From Mesorhizobium sp. WSM4306 (GTDB lineage: Bacteria > Pseudomonadota > Alphaproteobacteria > Rhizobiales > Rhizobiaceae), in assembly GCF_007003975.1 (NCBI RefSeq), contig NZ_VFTC01000046.1:1-35602 (forward strand): a stretch of DNA of 35,602 nucleotides, in the 5' to 3' direction. The notes beneath the pieces were generated by a model. That model was not told the DNA's origin. It saw only the letters and a program-made list of their open reading frames with translations, and did not search any database. Positions 14,633 through 23,063 of this stretch are shown here, piece by piece (within the stretch, counting starts at the first letter, position 1; every line of letters starts with the position of its first letter). Position numbers and translations under genes: made by a program.

Positions 14633-17164
14633 ATGACCGATACCGTAGTAGATCTCACTGGTGCAACCACTTCGGAAACATTGACCGACGGCACTGTTTT
14701 TACAGCCGAGCCACAAGGCGACGCCGGTACGGGCAACTACGACACCTTCCTTGTACTTGGTGCGAAGGGCACGGAAAGTGGCTTCAACACCGATGGCAAT
14801 CCGCTACCGCTGGATGACAAGCAGCCGGCGCACACGAACGCGCTTCTGCTGAGCGACATGCAGGTGGTGACCCTGGACGGTCACGACTATTATGTGTTCA
14901 AGCTCGACGCCAACGAGCCGAACAGTGACACCGGGGTAATATCCCTTACGTCGTTGCGGATCTATTCGGCGGATGACCCAGAGATTACCGATCTTTCGGT
15001 GCTTCAGACTCAACAACTTCTTTACAATGTTGACGGGAACGCTACGGACGGAGATGTAACTGTTAAGGTGAATGCCGGCAACAATGCGCCGGCAGGGAGC
15101 GGACAAGGCGATCTGTTCGTCTATGTCCCCACCAGTTTCTTCACCGGTGCAAACGGTGACTATGTCTATCTATATTCGGCCTTCGGCAATACCAGCGATG
15201 CCAATGCGAACGGTGGGTTTGAGGAATGGGGCGTTATCACTTCCACCGGTGTTGACAACGCTCCAGCCATCGCCGTCGACAAGACCGTCGATCCGGCCGA
15301 GATCGACGAAGGCGAGGCGACGACCGTCACCTACACCTACAAGGTGACAAACACGAGTGCGGACGGAGCCACCGATCCGCTGACGCTGACCTCACTGATC
15401 GATGACAATGCGACGCCGGCAAATCCCGCCGACGACATCAACCTGCTCAACGGCTTCGTGGCCAACAGCTCACATGGCACCCACTATGTGTCCGGCGACA
15501 CCGACAACGACTACCTTGTCGACAGCACCGAGACCTGGGTTTTCACGGCCGACGTCAACATCGACGCACACAATGCCGGCAGCATCGTCAACACGGTCGT
15601 GGTGCATGGCCATGACGACGACAGCACCGACGATGTGACCGACAGCGACGACGCGACGGTGACGGTAAAGGATGTGGCGCCGTCGATCGCCGTCGACAAA
15701 ACAGCCGACCCGACCTCGATTGACGAGGGCGCGTCCGGCGACGTCACCTACACCTACAAGGTGACGAACACGAGCCCGGCGGGCGCGCTCGACCCGCTGA
15801 CGCTGACTTCGCTGGTCGATGACAATGCAACGCCAGGCGATGCCACTGACGACATCGATCTGCTTGATGGCTTCGTGGCGGGCAGCGATCACGGCAGCCA
15901 CTACGTGTCGGGCGACGCCGACGACGACTATTTGGTCGATAGCGATGAGACCTGGACATTCACCGCGACCGTCGGCATCGACGCACACAATGCCGGCAGC
16001 ATCGTCAACACGGTCGTGGTGCATGGCCATGACGACGACAGCACCGACGATGTGACCGACAGCGACGACGCGACGGTGACCGTGAAGGATGTGGCGCCGT
16101 CGATCGCCATCGACAAGACCGTCGATGGAGACCACGACGGCATCTTCCACTCTTCGGAAACGACGCAGTCTGGACCGCAGAACGTCACCTATCACTATGC
16201 AATAACCAACACGAGCCCGGCGGGCGCGCTCGATCCGTTGACGCTGACCTCGCTGGTCGATGACAACGGCACGGCGAATGCCGGTGACGACATCAACCTG
16301 CTCAGTGGCTTCGTGGCCAACAGCTCGCACGGCACCCACTATGTGTCCGGCGACACCGACAACGACTACTTGGTCGACAGCAACGAGACCTGGACTTTCG
16401 AAGCGACCACCGCCATCAACTTATTGCCAGGTGGGGCCAGCAAAACCAATCTGGTGACTGTCGCGGCTCACGACGATGACAGCCTGAATTCGGTCACCGC
16501 TCAGGACACCGCCACCGTAACCTCGTTCGACGGCCCCGGGGTGCGCACGCCCGGGTTCTGGACCAATCTCGGCAAGTCGTTCTGGGATGGTGTTGACGGC
16601 GTCGGCAAGACCGGTCCGAACTTTGCTGACCACGAACTGCGCTACGTTGTCGACGCCAATAACGACAAAACGCTGGATCCCGGTAAACCAGGCCTTCTGA
16701 TCGGCGACTACGACAAGGACGGAATTACCGATCCTGACGAAGACACGTTCTTCATTTCCTATGCCGATGCGCTCAAGGTGATCGATGCATCCGCCAAGGA
16801 CCAGCAGGATACGCGCTTCGTTCTTGCCCGCGATGCGGTAGCCACCTGGCTCAACTACCTCGCCGGCAATCCGATCGGCGACGCTACCGATCCCAACAGC
16901 CCCCATAAATATCTCGACCAGGCAATCGACTGGCTGCAGGTGACGAATGGCGGGACATCTTCCTCTCAATTCGAGGATTGGGGTGGCGGAAGCGCGGTAA
17001 AGGCGAACACCGCAGCCTGGAGCACCGGGCTGGACGCTGAATCTGCCACTGCGGGGTCCGAGCTTGCCGGCAACCTCATCCACCAGGAACTCGATTTCTA
17101 CAACAACACCGGAATGACTTTCGAAGGGGCGATTTTGCACATCTACGCCAATGATGGCGGCTGA
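14633..17164 (+). CDS. Large non-RTX repeat protein, putative type I secretion substrate
   Basis: An 843-residue acidic protein with no N-terminal signal peptide. The N-terminal domain (1-205) resembles no family I know. Three tandem DUF11/DUF7507-like immunoglobulin-type repeats of 139 residues follow (starting near residues 210, 349 and 488), each with VTYTYKVTNTS, DPLTLTSLVDDNAT, GSHYVSGD and DSDETWTF-type motifs. The C-terminal domain (about 630-843) opens with VRTPGFWTNLGKSFWDGV, a TPGFW motif seen in other surface proteins, has an Asp-rich calcium-like loop (DYDKDGITDPDEDTF) and ends in hydrophobic-plus-Gly sequence. No GGxGxD RTX repeats are present. It ends 18 bases before an ABC exporter gene. 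I infer export by that system as a surface or released adhesin. The ATG at 14633 follows AAGGAG. Confidence 0.85.
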   Translation: MTDTVVDLTGATTSETLTDGTVFTAEPQGDAGTGNYDTFLVLGAKGTESGFNTDGNPLPLDDKQPAHTNALLLSDMQVVTLDGHDYYVFKLDANEPNSDTGVISLTSLRIYSADDPEITDLSVLQTQQLLYNVDGNATDGDVTVKVNAGNNAPAGSGQGDLFVYVPTSFFTGANGDYVYLYSAFGNTSDANANGGFEEWGVITSTGVDNAPAIAVDKTVDPAEIDEGEATTVTYTYKVTNTSADGATDPLTLTSLIDDNATPANPADDINLLNGFVANSSHGTHYVSGDTDNDYLVDSTETWVFTADVNIDAHNAGSIVNTVVVHGHDDDSTDDVTDSDDATVTVKDVAPSIAVDKTADPTSIDEGASGDVTYTYKVTNTSPAGALDPLTLTSLVDDNATPGDATDDIDLLDGFVAGSDHGSHYVSGDADDDYLVDSDETWTFTATVGIDAHNAGSIVNTVVVHGHDDDSTDDVTDSDDATVTVKDVAPSIAIDKTVDGDHDGIFHSSETTQSGPQNVTYHYAITNTSPAGALDPLTLTSLVDDNGTANAGDDINLLSGFVANSSHGTHYVSGDTDNDYLVDSNETWTFEATTAINLLPGGASKTNLVTVAAHDDDSLNSVTAQDTATVTSFDGPGVRTPGFWTNLGKSFWDGVDGVGKTGPNFADHELRYVVDANNDKTLDPGKPGLLIGDYDKDGITDPDEDTFFISYADALKVIDASAKDQQDTRFVLARDAVATWLNYLAGNPIGDATDPNSPHKYLDQAIDWLQVTNGGTSSSQFEDWGGGSAVKANTAAWSTGLDAESATAGSELAGNLIHQELDFYNNTGMTFEGAILHIYANDGG
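15559..16080 (+). repeat. 417-bp tandem coding repeats with 105-bp identical blocks
   Basis: Positions 15559-15663 and 15976-16080 are identical over 105 bases with an offset of 417 bases, exactly 139 codons, matching the protein repeat length. Outside these blocks the repeats diverge moderately. The identity suggests recent duplication or gene conversion. Confidence 0.85.
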
Positions 17165-17182
17165 TGCCAGGAAGCGTTCCGC

Positions 17183-19186
17183 ATGACACTGCTGGCCAGA
17201 TTTCTGAAGCTCATCCTCGCCACCGGCGTGTTTGTGCTCGCATTTGGCGAAGTGCAGTTGGTGGTGTCGGAAATCAGCGCGCGCTGGGCGGTTCTTGGCG
17301 GAACGCTCGGCGCGCTGCTTTTGCTCTACATCTGGAGGTCTTCTCGCCGTGAGCCTGCCATGACTCCACCCTCGGTTCGCCTGGCCGACGGCAAGCCACA
17401 GCCGGGGAGGGCAAAGCGGCCGGCAGCGGGACCCGCGACGCCCGAACTCGCTGCCGCACTTGCCGCCTGCCGTTCAGCCTTCGCCGCGGTCGCGCTGTTC
17501 AGCGGCGTGCTCAACGTGCTGATGCTCGCCGGATCGATCTACATGCTCGAAGTCTACGACCGCGTGCTGCCGAGCCGCAGCATGCCGACCCTGATCGGCC
17601 TCAGCGTGCTCGTCGTCATCCTTTACGCCGGGCAGGGCGTGCTCGATCTCGTGCGCGGCCGCATTATGGTGCGCATCGGCGGCGCCCTCGACGAGGCGCT
17701 CGGCACCCGCGTTTACTCCAGCGTCCTCAAGCTGCCGCTCAAGGTCGGGCGGAACGGCGACAGCATGCAGTCAGTGCGAGACCTCGACAGCGTGCGTGCC
17801 TTCCTGTCGGGCAGCGGCCCGACCGCTTTGTTCGATCTGCCGTGGCTGCCGCTCTATCTGGCCGTCATCTTCATGTTCCACGTGCTTCTCGGCCTGACTG
17901 CCCTGGTCGGCGCGATCGTGCTCGTCTTTTTGACCGTCTTTGCCGAGCGGCTGACACGCAAGCCGGTTACCTCCGGCACCCAGACTGGCATCATCCGCAA
18001 CGGCCTGACGTCCACCGGCAACCGCAACGCGGAAGTGATCGCGGCTCTTGGCATGGGCGGCAGAATGATCAAGCGATGGGAAGACGCCAACCGCGACTAT
18101 CTTGCCGAGCAGCGGCGTGTCAGCGATATCGCCGGCGGCTTCGGCGCCGTGTCCAAGGTGCTGCGTATGCTGCTGCAATCGGCCATGCTCGGCGTCGGTG
18201 CCTGGCTGGTGATCGAGCAGCAGGCGACCGCGGGCATCATCATCACCGCCTCGATCCTGAGCGGCCGCGCGCTGGCCCCCGTCGACCTGGTCATCGCCAA
18301 CTGGAAAGGCTTCCTGACGGCGCGGCAAGGCTGGCGGCGGCTGACCAGGATTCTCGCAGCGGTGCCGGCCGACGCCGATCCGATGGCGATGCCGGTCCCA
18401 AGCCGCCACGTGTTCATGCAGGGCGTCAGCGTCGCGGCTCCCGGCACACAGCGCCCGCTGGTGCATGACGCCAGCTTTGCCCTTGAGGCGGGACACGCCG
18501 TCGGCGTCATCGGCCAGAGCGGTTCGGGCAAGTCGACGCTGGTCAGGGCGCTCGTCGGGGCCTGGGAGCCCGCTGCCGGCAGGATCCGCCTCGACGGCGC
18601 CGACCTCGACCAGTGGTCGGCGGAGGATCGCGGCCGCTTCATCGGTTATCTGCCGCAGGATGTGGAGCTGTTTGCCGGCACGGTCGCCGAGAACATCGCG
18701 CGTTTCGAGCCCGATGCCGATCCCGCATCGATCATTGCCGCGGCCAATGCCGCCGGCGCGCATGATCTCATCGTCGGTTTCCGCGACGGTTACGAAACCC
18801 AGATCGGCGAGCTCGGCGAAGCCGTGTCGGCCGGCCAGCGCCAGCGCATCGCGCTGGCCCGTGCGCTCTATCGCGATCCTTTCCTGGTGGTGCTCGATGA
18901 GCCGAATTCAAACCTCGATGCCGAAGGTGAGAAGGCGCTGCTGCAGGCGATCATGGGGGTGCGGGAGCGCGGCGGCATCGTCGTGCTGGTGGCACACCGG
19001 CCGAGCGCGCTCGCCACGGTCGATTTCATCCTCGCCATGAACCAGGGCCGCGTCCAGGCTTTCGGCCTCAAGGACGACGTTTTGGCCAAGCTGTTCCCGC
19101 GGCCGCAGCCATCGGTGGTCGCCGTGCCACGTCTCAGGCTCGCCACCGAAGAGCCGACGCCCGGGGCGGTGGCGGCAGGCGAATGA
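17183..19186 (+). CDS. Type I secretion ABC transporter (PrtD/HlyB-like permease-ATPase)
   Basis: A 667-residue fused exporter of the PrtD family. Residues 1-50 carry two extra hydrophobic segments (LARFLKLILATGVFVLAFGE and AVLGGTLGALLLLYIW) not usual in PrtD proteins of about 580 residues. A linker and a six-helix membrane domain (about 95-380) follow. The ATPase domain has Walker A GQSGSGKSTL, signature VSAGQRQRIALARAL and Walker B FLVVLDEPNSNLD. No N-terminal C39 peptidase is present. It is co-transcribed with the substrate gene upstream and overlaps the membrane-fusion gene by four bases. An internal ATG at 17360 would give a canonical-length protein. Rhizobial PrsD is a relative; I do not claim orthology. 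Confidence 0.93.
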   Translation: MTLLARFLKLILATGVFVLAFGEVQLVVSEISARWAVLGGTLGALLLLYIWRSSRREPAMTPPSVRLADGKPQPGRAKRPAAGPATPELAAALAACRSAFAAVALFSGVLNVLMLAGSIYMLEVYDRVLPSRSMPTLIGLSVLVVILYAGQGVLDLVRGRIMVRIGGALDEALGTRVYSSVLKLPLKVGRNGDSMQSVRDLDSVRAFLSGSGPTALFDLPWLPLYLAVIFMFHVLLGLTALVGAIVLVFLTVFAERLTRKPVTSGTQTGIIRNGLTSTGNRNAEVIAALGMGGRMIKRWEDANRDYLAEQRRVSDIAGGFGAVSKVLRMLLQSAMLGVGAWLVIEQQATAGIIITASILSGRALAPVDLVIANWKGFLTARQGWRRLTRILAAVPADADPMAMPVPSRHVFMQGVSVAAPGTQRPLVHDASFALEAGHAVGVIGQSGSGKSTLVRALVGAWEPAAGRIRLDGADLDQWSAEDRGRFIGYLPQDVELFAGTVAENIARFEPDADPASIIAAANAAGAHDLIVGFRDGYETQIGELGEAVSAGQRQRIALARALYRDPFLVVLDEPNSNLDAEGEKALLQAIMGVRERGGIVVLVAHRPSALATVDFILAMNQGRVQAFGLKDDVLAKLFPRPQPSVVAVPRLRLATEEPTPGAVAAGE

Positions 19187-20493
19187 AGGCAGGAACGATG
19201 CTGAGCTCCTCCCACCAATCCATTCGACGCTATATGCGTTTCGGCCTCGTCGCGGTCGCGCTGCTGGTTGGCGGTGTCGGCGGCTGGGCATCGCTGACCC
19301 GCATTTCCGGAGCGGTCATCGCCACCGGGGTCCTCGTCGTCGATTCCCACGTCAAGGACGTGCAGCATTCGACCGGAGGCATCGTCGGCGAGATCGCCGT
19401 GCGCGACGGCGACCGCGTCAAGCGCGGTGCGCTGCTCGTGCGCCTCGATCCCACCATGCCGGCAGCCAACCTTGCCGTGGTGACCAAGGCGCTCGACCAG
19501 CTGTCGGCACGCGAGGCGCGCCTCGAAGCCGAGCGCCAGGGCGCCGACGCCATCGCCTTTCCAAAGGACCTGCTCGATCGCCGCGATGATCCGGCGATCG
19601 CCGAGATCATGGCCGGCGAGCTACAGGTTTTCGAGACAAGGCGTGCGGGCCGTTCCGGCCAGAAGAGCCAGTTGCAGGAGCGCATCCTCCAGCTGCAGAA
19701 GGAAATCGTGGGGAACACGGGCCAGGCAGACGCCAAGTCGAAAGAAATCACGCTCGTCGAGGAGGAATTGGCCAGCATACGGGAGCTGTGGAAAAAGCGG
19801 CTGATTTCCATCGACCGCCTGACGGCCATGGAGCGCGAGTCGGCACGGCTCGACGGCGAGCGCAGCCAGCTGATCGCGGCCCAGGCGCAGGCCCAGGGCA
19901 AGATTGCCGAGATCAATTTGCAGATCCTCCAGATCGATCTCGAACTCGGCACCGAGGTCAACAAGGATTTGCGCGAGATCGACGCCAAGGTCGGCGAACT
20001 GACGGAGCGCAAGATCGCCGCCGAGGACCAACTCAGACGCATCGACATCCGAGCGCCGCAGGACGGCGTCGTGCAGCAGTCCATTGCCCACACAATCGGC
20101 GGCGTCATCACCCCTGGCCAGACGATCATGCAGATCGTGCCCGACAGCGACAGCCTGGCCGTCGAGGCCAGGATCGCGCCGAGCGACATCGACCAGCTCT
20201 GGGTCGGCCAGCCGGCCGCACTGCGCTTCTCGGCCTTCAACCAGCGCACCACGCCGCAGATCAACGGCACGGTCGAGCGCACCTCGCCGGACACGACCAC
20301 CGACCAGCGCACCGGCATCAGCTACTACACCGTGCGCATCGCGACCACGAGCGCGGAAGTGGCTCGCCTTGGCGAGATCAAGCTGGTTCCGGGCATGCCG
20401 GTCGAATCCTTCATCAAGACCGCCGACCGAACCGTGATTTCCTACCTCGTCAAGCCGCTGCAAGACCAGATCAACCGCGCCTTCAGGGAGTGA
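19183..20493 (+). CDS. HlyD-family type I secretion membrane-fusion protein
   Basis: A 436-residue periplasmic adaptor (PrtE/HlyD type). A short cytoplasmic N-terminus and one membrane helix (FGLVAVALLVGGVGGWASL, about 21-39) are followed by a biotinyl-lipoyl half (GGIVGEIAVRDGDRVKRGAL). A long coiled coil (about 95-280) is followed by the second lipoyl half (IRAPQDGVVQQSIAHTIGGV) and beta-barrel domains, ending VISYLVKPLQDQINRAFRE, the usual family terminus. It bridges the ABC exporter to an outer-membrane TolC-like channel, which is not encoded in this window. It overlaps the ABC gene by four bases. Confidence 0.94.
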   Translation: MKAGTMLSSSHQSIRRYMRFGLVAVALLVGGVGGWASLTRISGAVIATGVLVVDSHVKDVQHSTGGIVGEIAVRDGDRVKRGALLVRLDPTMPAANLAVVTKALDQLSAREARLEAERQGADAIAFPKDLLDRRDDPAIAEIMAGELQVFETRRAGRSGQKSQLQERILQLQKEIVGNTGQADAKSKEITLVEEELASIRELWKKRLISIDRLTAMERESARLDGERSQLIAAQAQAQGKIAEINLQILQIDLELGTEVNKDLREIDAKVGELTERKIAAEDQLRRIDIRAPQDGVVQQSIAHTIGGVITPGQTIMQIVPDSDSLAVEARIAPSDIDQLWVGQPAALRFSAFNQRTTPQINGTVERTSPDTTTDQRTGISYYTVRIATTSAEVARLGEIKLVPGMPVESFIKTADRTVISYLVKPLQDQINRAFRE

Positions 20494-20528
20494 GGCCCCA
20501 AGGCGTGCCAAAAGGGGGGCGTGCCAAA

Positions 20529-20870
20529 ATGCTCCTGCCGTTCCTGCGTTGGCCAATGCATCGCCGCTATGGCAGGTCGGGCAGGTTGAGATGGCTGGCC
20601 TTGCTGGCCCCATTCATCCTGCTGTTCGGCTACATCGTCTACGGCTTCCTGGGCGTTCGGTTCGACTCGCCCTGGGCCGTGCTCAGGCACCTTGCGGCAT
20701 TTCCGAACTGTAGCGCTGCCCGTGCCGTCGGCCTGGCCCCTGCGCATTTGGGAGAACCGGGCTACTGGCCGACGCACGACGCCGACCATGACGGCATCGC
20801 TTGCGAGTCGTGGAATGGGGCAAATGCAAGCGGCGTCAAGGTGCATCGCTATTGGCGCACCGGCCGATAG
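20529..20870 (+). CDS. Excalibur-domain membrane-anchored protein
   Basis: A 113-residue protein. A basic N-terminus and one hydrophobic segment (WLALLAPFILLFGYIVYGFL, about 22-41) anchor it. The C-terminal half matches the excalibur calcium-binding domain: FPNCSAARAVGLAPAHLGEP, then DADHDGIACE, with the DxDxDGxxCE loop and two conserved Cys. The role is unknown; the domain is extracytoplasmic in other proteins. The start ATG at 20529 follows a duplicated GGCGTGCCAAAA leader. It could be a late member of the secretion operon (35-base gap) and converges on dinB, ending 3 bases from it. Confidence 0.8.
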   Translation: MLLPFLRWPMHRRYGRSGRLRWLALLAPFILLFGYIVYGFLGVRFDSPWAVLRHLAAFPNCSAARAVGLAPAHLGEPGYWPTHDADHDGIACESWNGANASGVKVHRYWRTGR

Positions 20871-20873
20871 GTC

Positions 20874-22115
20874 TCACAGCTCCTTTTCCGCTAGTTCGCG
20901 GAAGGCGTCGGGGACCGAGCGTCGGGCTTCCAGCGCCACCGCGCCATAACCGACGGCCTCTCTGCCAAAGCGCTGGCGGATCTTGTCGATGGCACGGTCG
21001 GCGCCAAAGCGCGCCAGGCCCTTTTTGCTGCCGGGCCGCTGCTTCTCGTCATCGAGGCCGAGCGGCAGTTCGAGCTGCATCTCGGCACTTTCTTCCAGCT
21101 GCGACACCGAGATCGCCAGCAGCGAGATGGTCTTCTCCCGAGGGTTGGCGGCCAGCACGCCGCGCACCAGCTCCTCGGCGATTTCGGCCAGCATCGCCGT
21201 CGCCGAAATCGGCTGGTCGAGTGTCACCGAGCGCGTGACCGCGTGCAGATCGGCGAAACGCACCCGCACCGTCACCGTGCGGCCGGGTCGCGATTTTGCC
21301 CTGAGCCGGCTGGCGACCCGGTCTGCCAGATGCAGAAGAACAGGTCCGAACACATGGGCCTCGACCGGCCGCTTGCCGAGCGCCGACTGCGCGCCGGCCG
21401 AATGCGCCCGCCGGTGCGTGTCGAGTTTTCGCGGATCGCGGTTCCACGCCAGCGATGCCAGCTTCTCGCCTGCAGCGGGGCCGAGCAGCCGGCGCAACGC
21501 GCCGCTGTGGGTCTTGGCCAACTGGCCGATGGTCTCGATGCCGATCTCGGCCAGCCGCGCTTTGGTCGCCGGGCCGACGCCCCACATCAACCCGACCGGC
21601 AGGTCGTGCAGGAAGGCGAGCTCCGTTGCCGGATCGACCACCACCAGTCCGTCGGGTTTCGCCACTTGCGAGGCGATCTTGGCCAGGTGCTTGGTGCGCG
21701 CCACGCCGACCGAGATCGGCAGGCCGAGTTCGGCCCGTACACGCCGCCGCACCCTGGCGGCGATCTCGGCCGCCGACCCGAACAGATGCGTGCAGCCGGC
21801 GACATCGGCAAAGGCCTCGTCGATCGAGATGCGCTCGACCAGCGGCGTGAAATCGTCGAGCACTTTGATCGCGGCGTCGCCCAGCCTCTGGTACTCGCCG
21901 AAATTTCCGCCGACAAAGATCAACTGCGGGCAAAGCTCCCGCGCACGCCGCCCCGGCATCCCGCCGCGCACACCAAAAACCCTGGCCTCGTAGGATGCGG
22001 CCAGCACGACACCGCCGCCGACGGCAATCGGCTTGCCCCTGAGCGACGGGTCGAGCAGCTGCTCGACCGAGGCATAGAAGGCATCGAGATCCGCATGCAG
22101 GATGGTGGGTTCCAT
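20874..22115 (-). CDS. dinB: DNA polymerase IV (Y-family translesion polymerase)
   Basis: A 413-residue Y-family polymerase. Catalytic acidic residues lie in HADLDAFYASVEQ (residues 6-18) and in the ISIDEAFADV motif (about residue 100). VGVARTKHLAKIASQVAKPD is the palm/thumb signature, followed by a helix-hairpin-helix region (WGVGPATKARLAEIGIETIG) and a little-finger domain. QLELPLGL near the C-terminus is a plausible beta-clamp-binding motif. The final 70 residues extend beyond E. coli DinB length, as in other rhizobial copies. The start ATG at 22115 gives MEPTILHADLDAF; upstream extension to 22289 is not family-like. A LexA-type box lies about 60 bases upstream. Confidence 0.94.
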   Translation of the reverse strand: MEPTILHADLDAFYASVEQLLDPSLRGKPIAVGGGVVLAASYEARVFGVRGGMPGRRARELCPQLIFVGGNFGEYQRLGDAAIKVLDDFTPLVERISIDEAFADVAGCTHLFGSAAEIAARVRRRVRAELGLPISVGVARTKHLAKIASQVAKPDGLVVVDPATELAFLHDLPVGLMWGVGPATKARLAEIGIETIGQLAKTHSGALRRLLGPAAGEKLASLAWNRDPRKLDTHRRAHSAGAQSALGKRPVEAHVFGPVLLHLADRVASRLRAKSRPGRTVTVRVRFADLHAVTRSVTLDQPISATAMLAEIAEELVRGVLAANPREKTISLLAISVSQLEESAEMQLELPLGLDDEKQRPGSKKGLARFGADRAIDKIRQRFGREAVGYGAVALEARRSVPDAFRELAEKEL

Positions 22116-22176
22116 CCCGGCCGTTCCTTTAGGCGTCGCAGCATTAGCCGCGTCTGTTGCTAGGGGTGGTTTTGAC

Positions 22177-22191
22177 AAACAAATAGAGAAC
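22177..22191 (-). promoter_or_regulatory. LexA-type box upstream of dinB
   Basis: On the minus strand this reads GTTC-N7-GTTT, one base from the alphaproteobacterial LexA consensus GTTC-N7-GTTC. It lies 61 bases before the dinB start. SOS control of dinB fits known biology, but one half-site is imperfect. Confidence 0.5.
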
Positions 22192-22282
22192 AAACAGGGT
22201 CTGCTGTCAAGCGAGGCACTTACCTCCCAGTGAACTGGCTGGAGAACCGGCCGTCGATTGATCCGCCTTGCCGCTGGCGCAG

Positions 22283-22308
22283 GGAACATTGTCTCTCGCC
22301 CCCGCGTT
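22283..22308 (+). promoter_or_regulatory. EcfG-type promoter
   Basis: GGAAC, a 17-base spacer, then CGTT: a perfect match to the alphaproteobacterial general-stress sigma consensus. It ends 37 bases before the ATG at 22346. Confidence 0.7.
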
Positions 22309-22345
22309 CATTGTCTCGATGGGACACTGTTTCGTGGAGGCCGGT

Positions 22346-22582
22346 ATGGGCCAGTTCGAAATGATCGACCTCGTCAGCGTCGTTGACGCTTGCGCGAGCG
22401 ATCGCGCTGCCGGGCACTGCGTGTCTATGGCCAAGGCCGTGGAAGAGTTGCGGGTGCTGACCGGTGATTTTGTGTCGCCGGACGAGGCAGTCGCCAACGC
22501 ACTGTCGGCGGTGGCGCTGGGACGCGGCTGCGCCGTGCTGTTCGACGAACAGCCGGGTGCCGATATCCTGCTGATGCCATAG
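22346..22582 (+). CDS. Small protein of unknown function, paralogue of the 27345 gene
   Basis: A 78-residue protein with no family I can name. It shares a pattern with the 27345 product: SMAKAVEELRVLTGDFVSPD here against SMREAIELLRERTGTDRSDA there, followed in both by a small helix and a short hydrophobic strand (GCAVLFDE against GVAIVSDP). The start ATG at 22346 follows GGAGG at 22336-22340; an earlier ATG at 22319 would begin almost at the predicted transcript end. It has its own perfect EcfG-type promoter, implying induction under general stress. Confidence 0.7.
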   Translation: MGQFEMIDLVSVVDACASDRAAGHCVSMAKAVEELRVLTGDFVSPDEAVANALSAVALGRGCAVLFDEQPGADILLMP

Positions 22583-23063
22583 GCTCAAATGCCGCAAGCG
22601 CTTGAAAGGGCCGTCCTTCCCGGGCGGCCCAATCAACCATCGGCGGTGCTCCGAACGCCTGCGTTCTGGCGCTCGATCCCTCCGCCTCGGCGGCTCTACC
22701 GGAAGCTCGATCATCATGTTGATGGCTGCCTGGTGATGTCGAATCCGGTATTCGACGCCTGCTCGTTAAGTTACGCGACGACGGTCATGGTTCCGCTGGC
22801 GTCGACCTAAGTATCACAGCCAATTGGGCCTAAGGTCTGATCAGTATAGGGGCGTCAGTCGCGCAAAGGGCCGAATCGGCTCTGTGGTTTCCATATTTAT
22901 CTTATATTTCAATCGGTTACAGAAATGTCTCCAGCCTTTTTCAAGCCGATCATCGCGTATCGCAACCACATTTATCTAAAGTTTACCCCATGGAATTAGC
23001 AAATTCTCATATGGCGCTGCTATAGCGAGTCGGCGGAGGTGGGCTATCCCCCGAGGAGGTATC
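22583..23063. other. 480-bp intergenic region
   Basis: No convincing coding frame. The right half (22880-23040) is AT-rich, which suggests the promoter of the next gene, but I cannot assign clear -35/-10 boxes. A strong ribosome-binding site GAGGAGGT lies at its end. Confidence 0.5.

Noticed and set aside
15470..16339. Leftward 289-codon frame in the adhesin repeats
   Set aside because: It mirrors the tandem repeat DNA of the secretion substrate and has no independent support.
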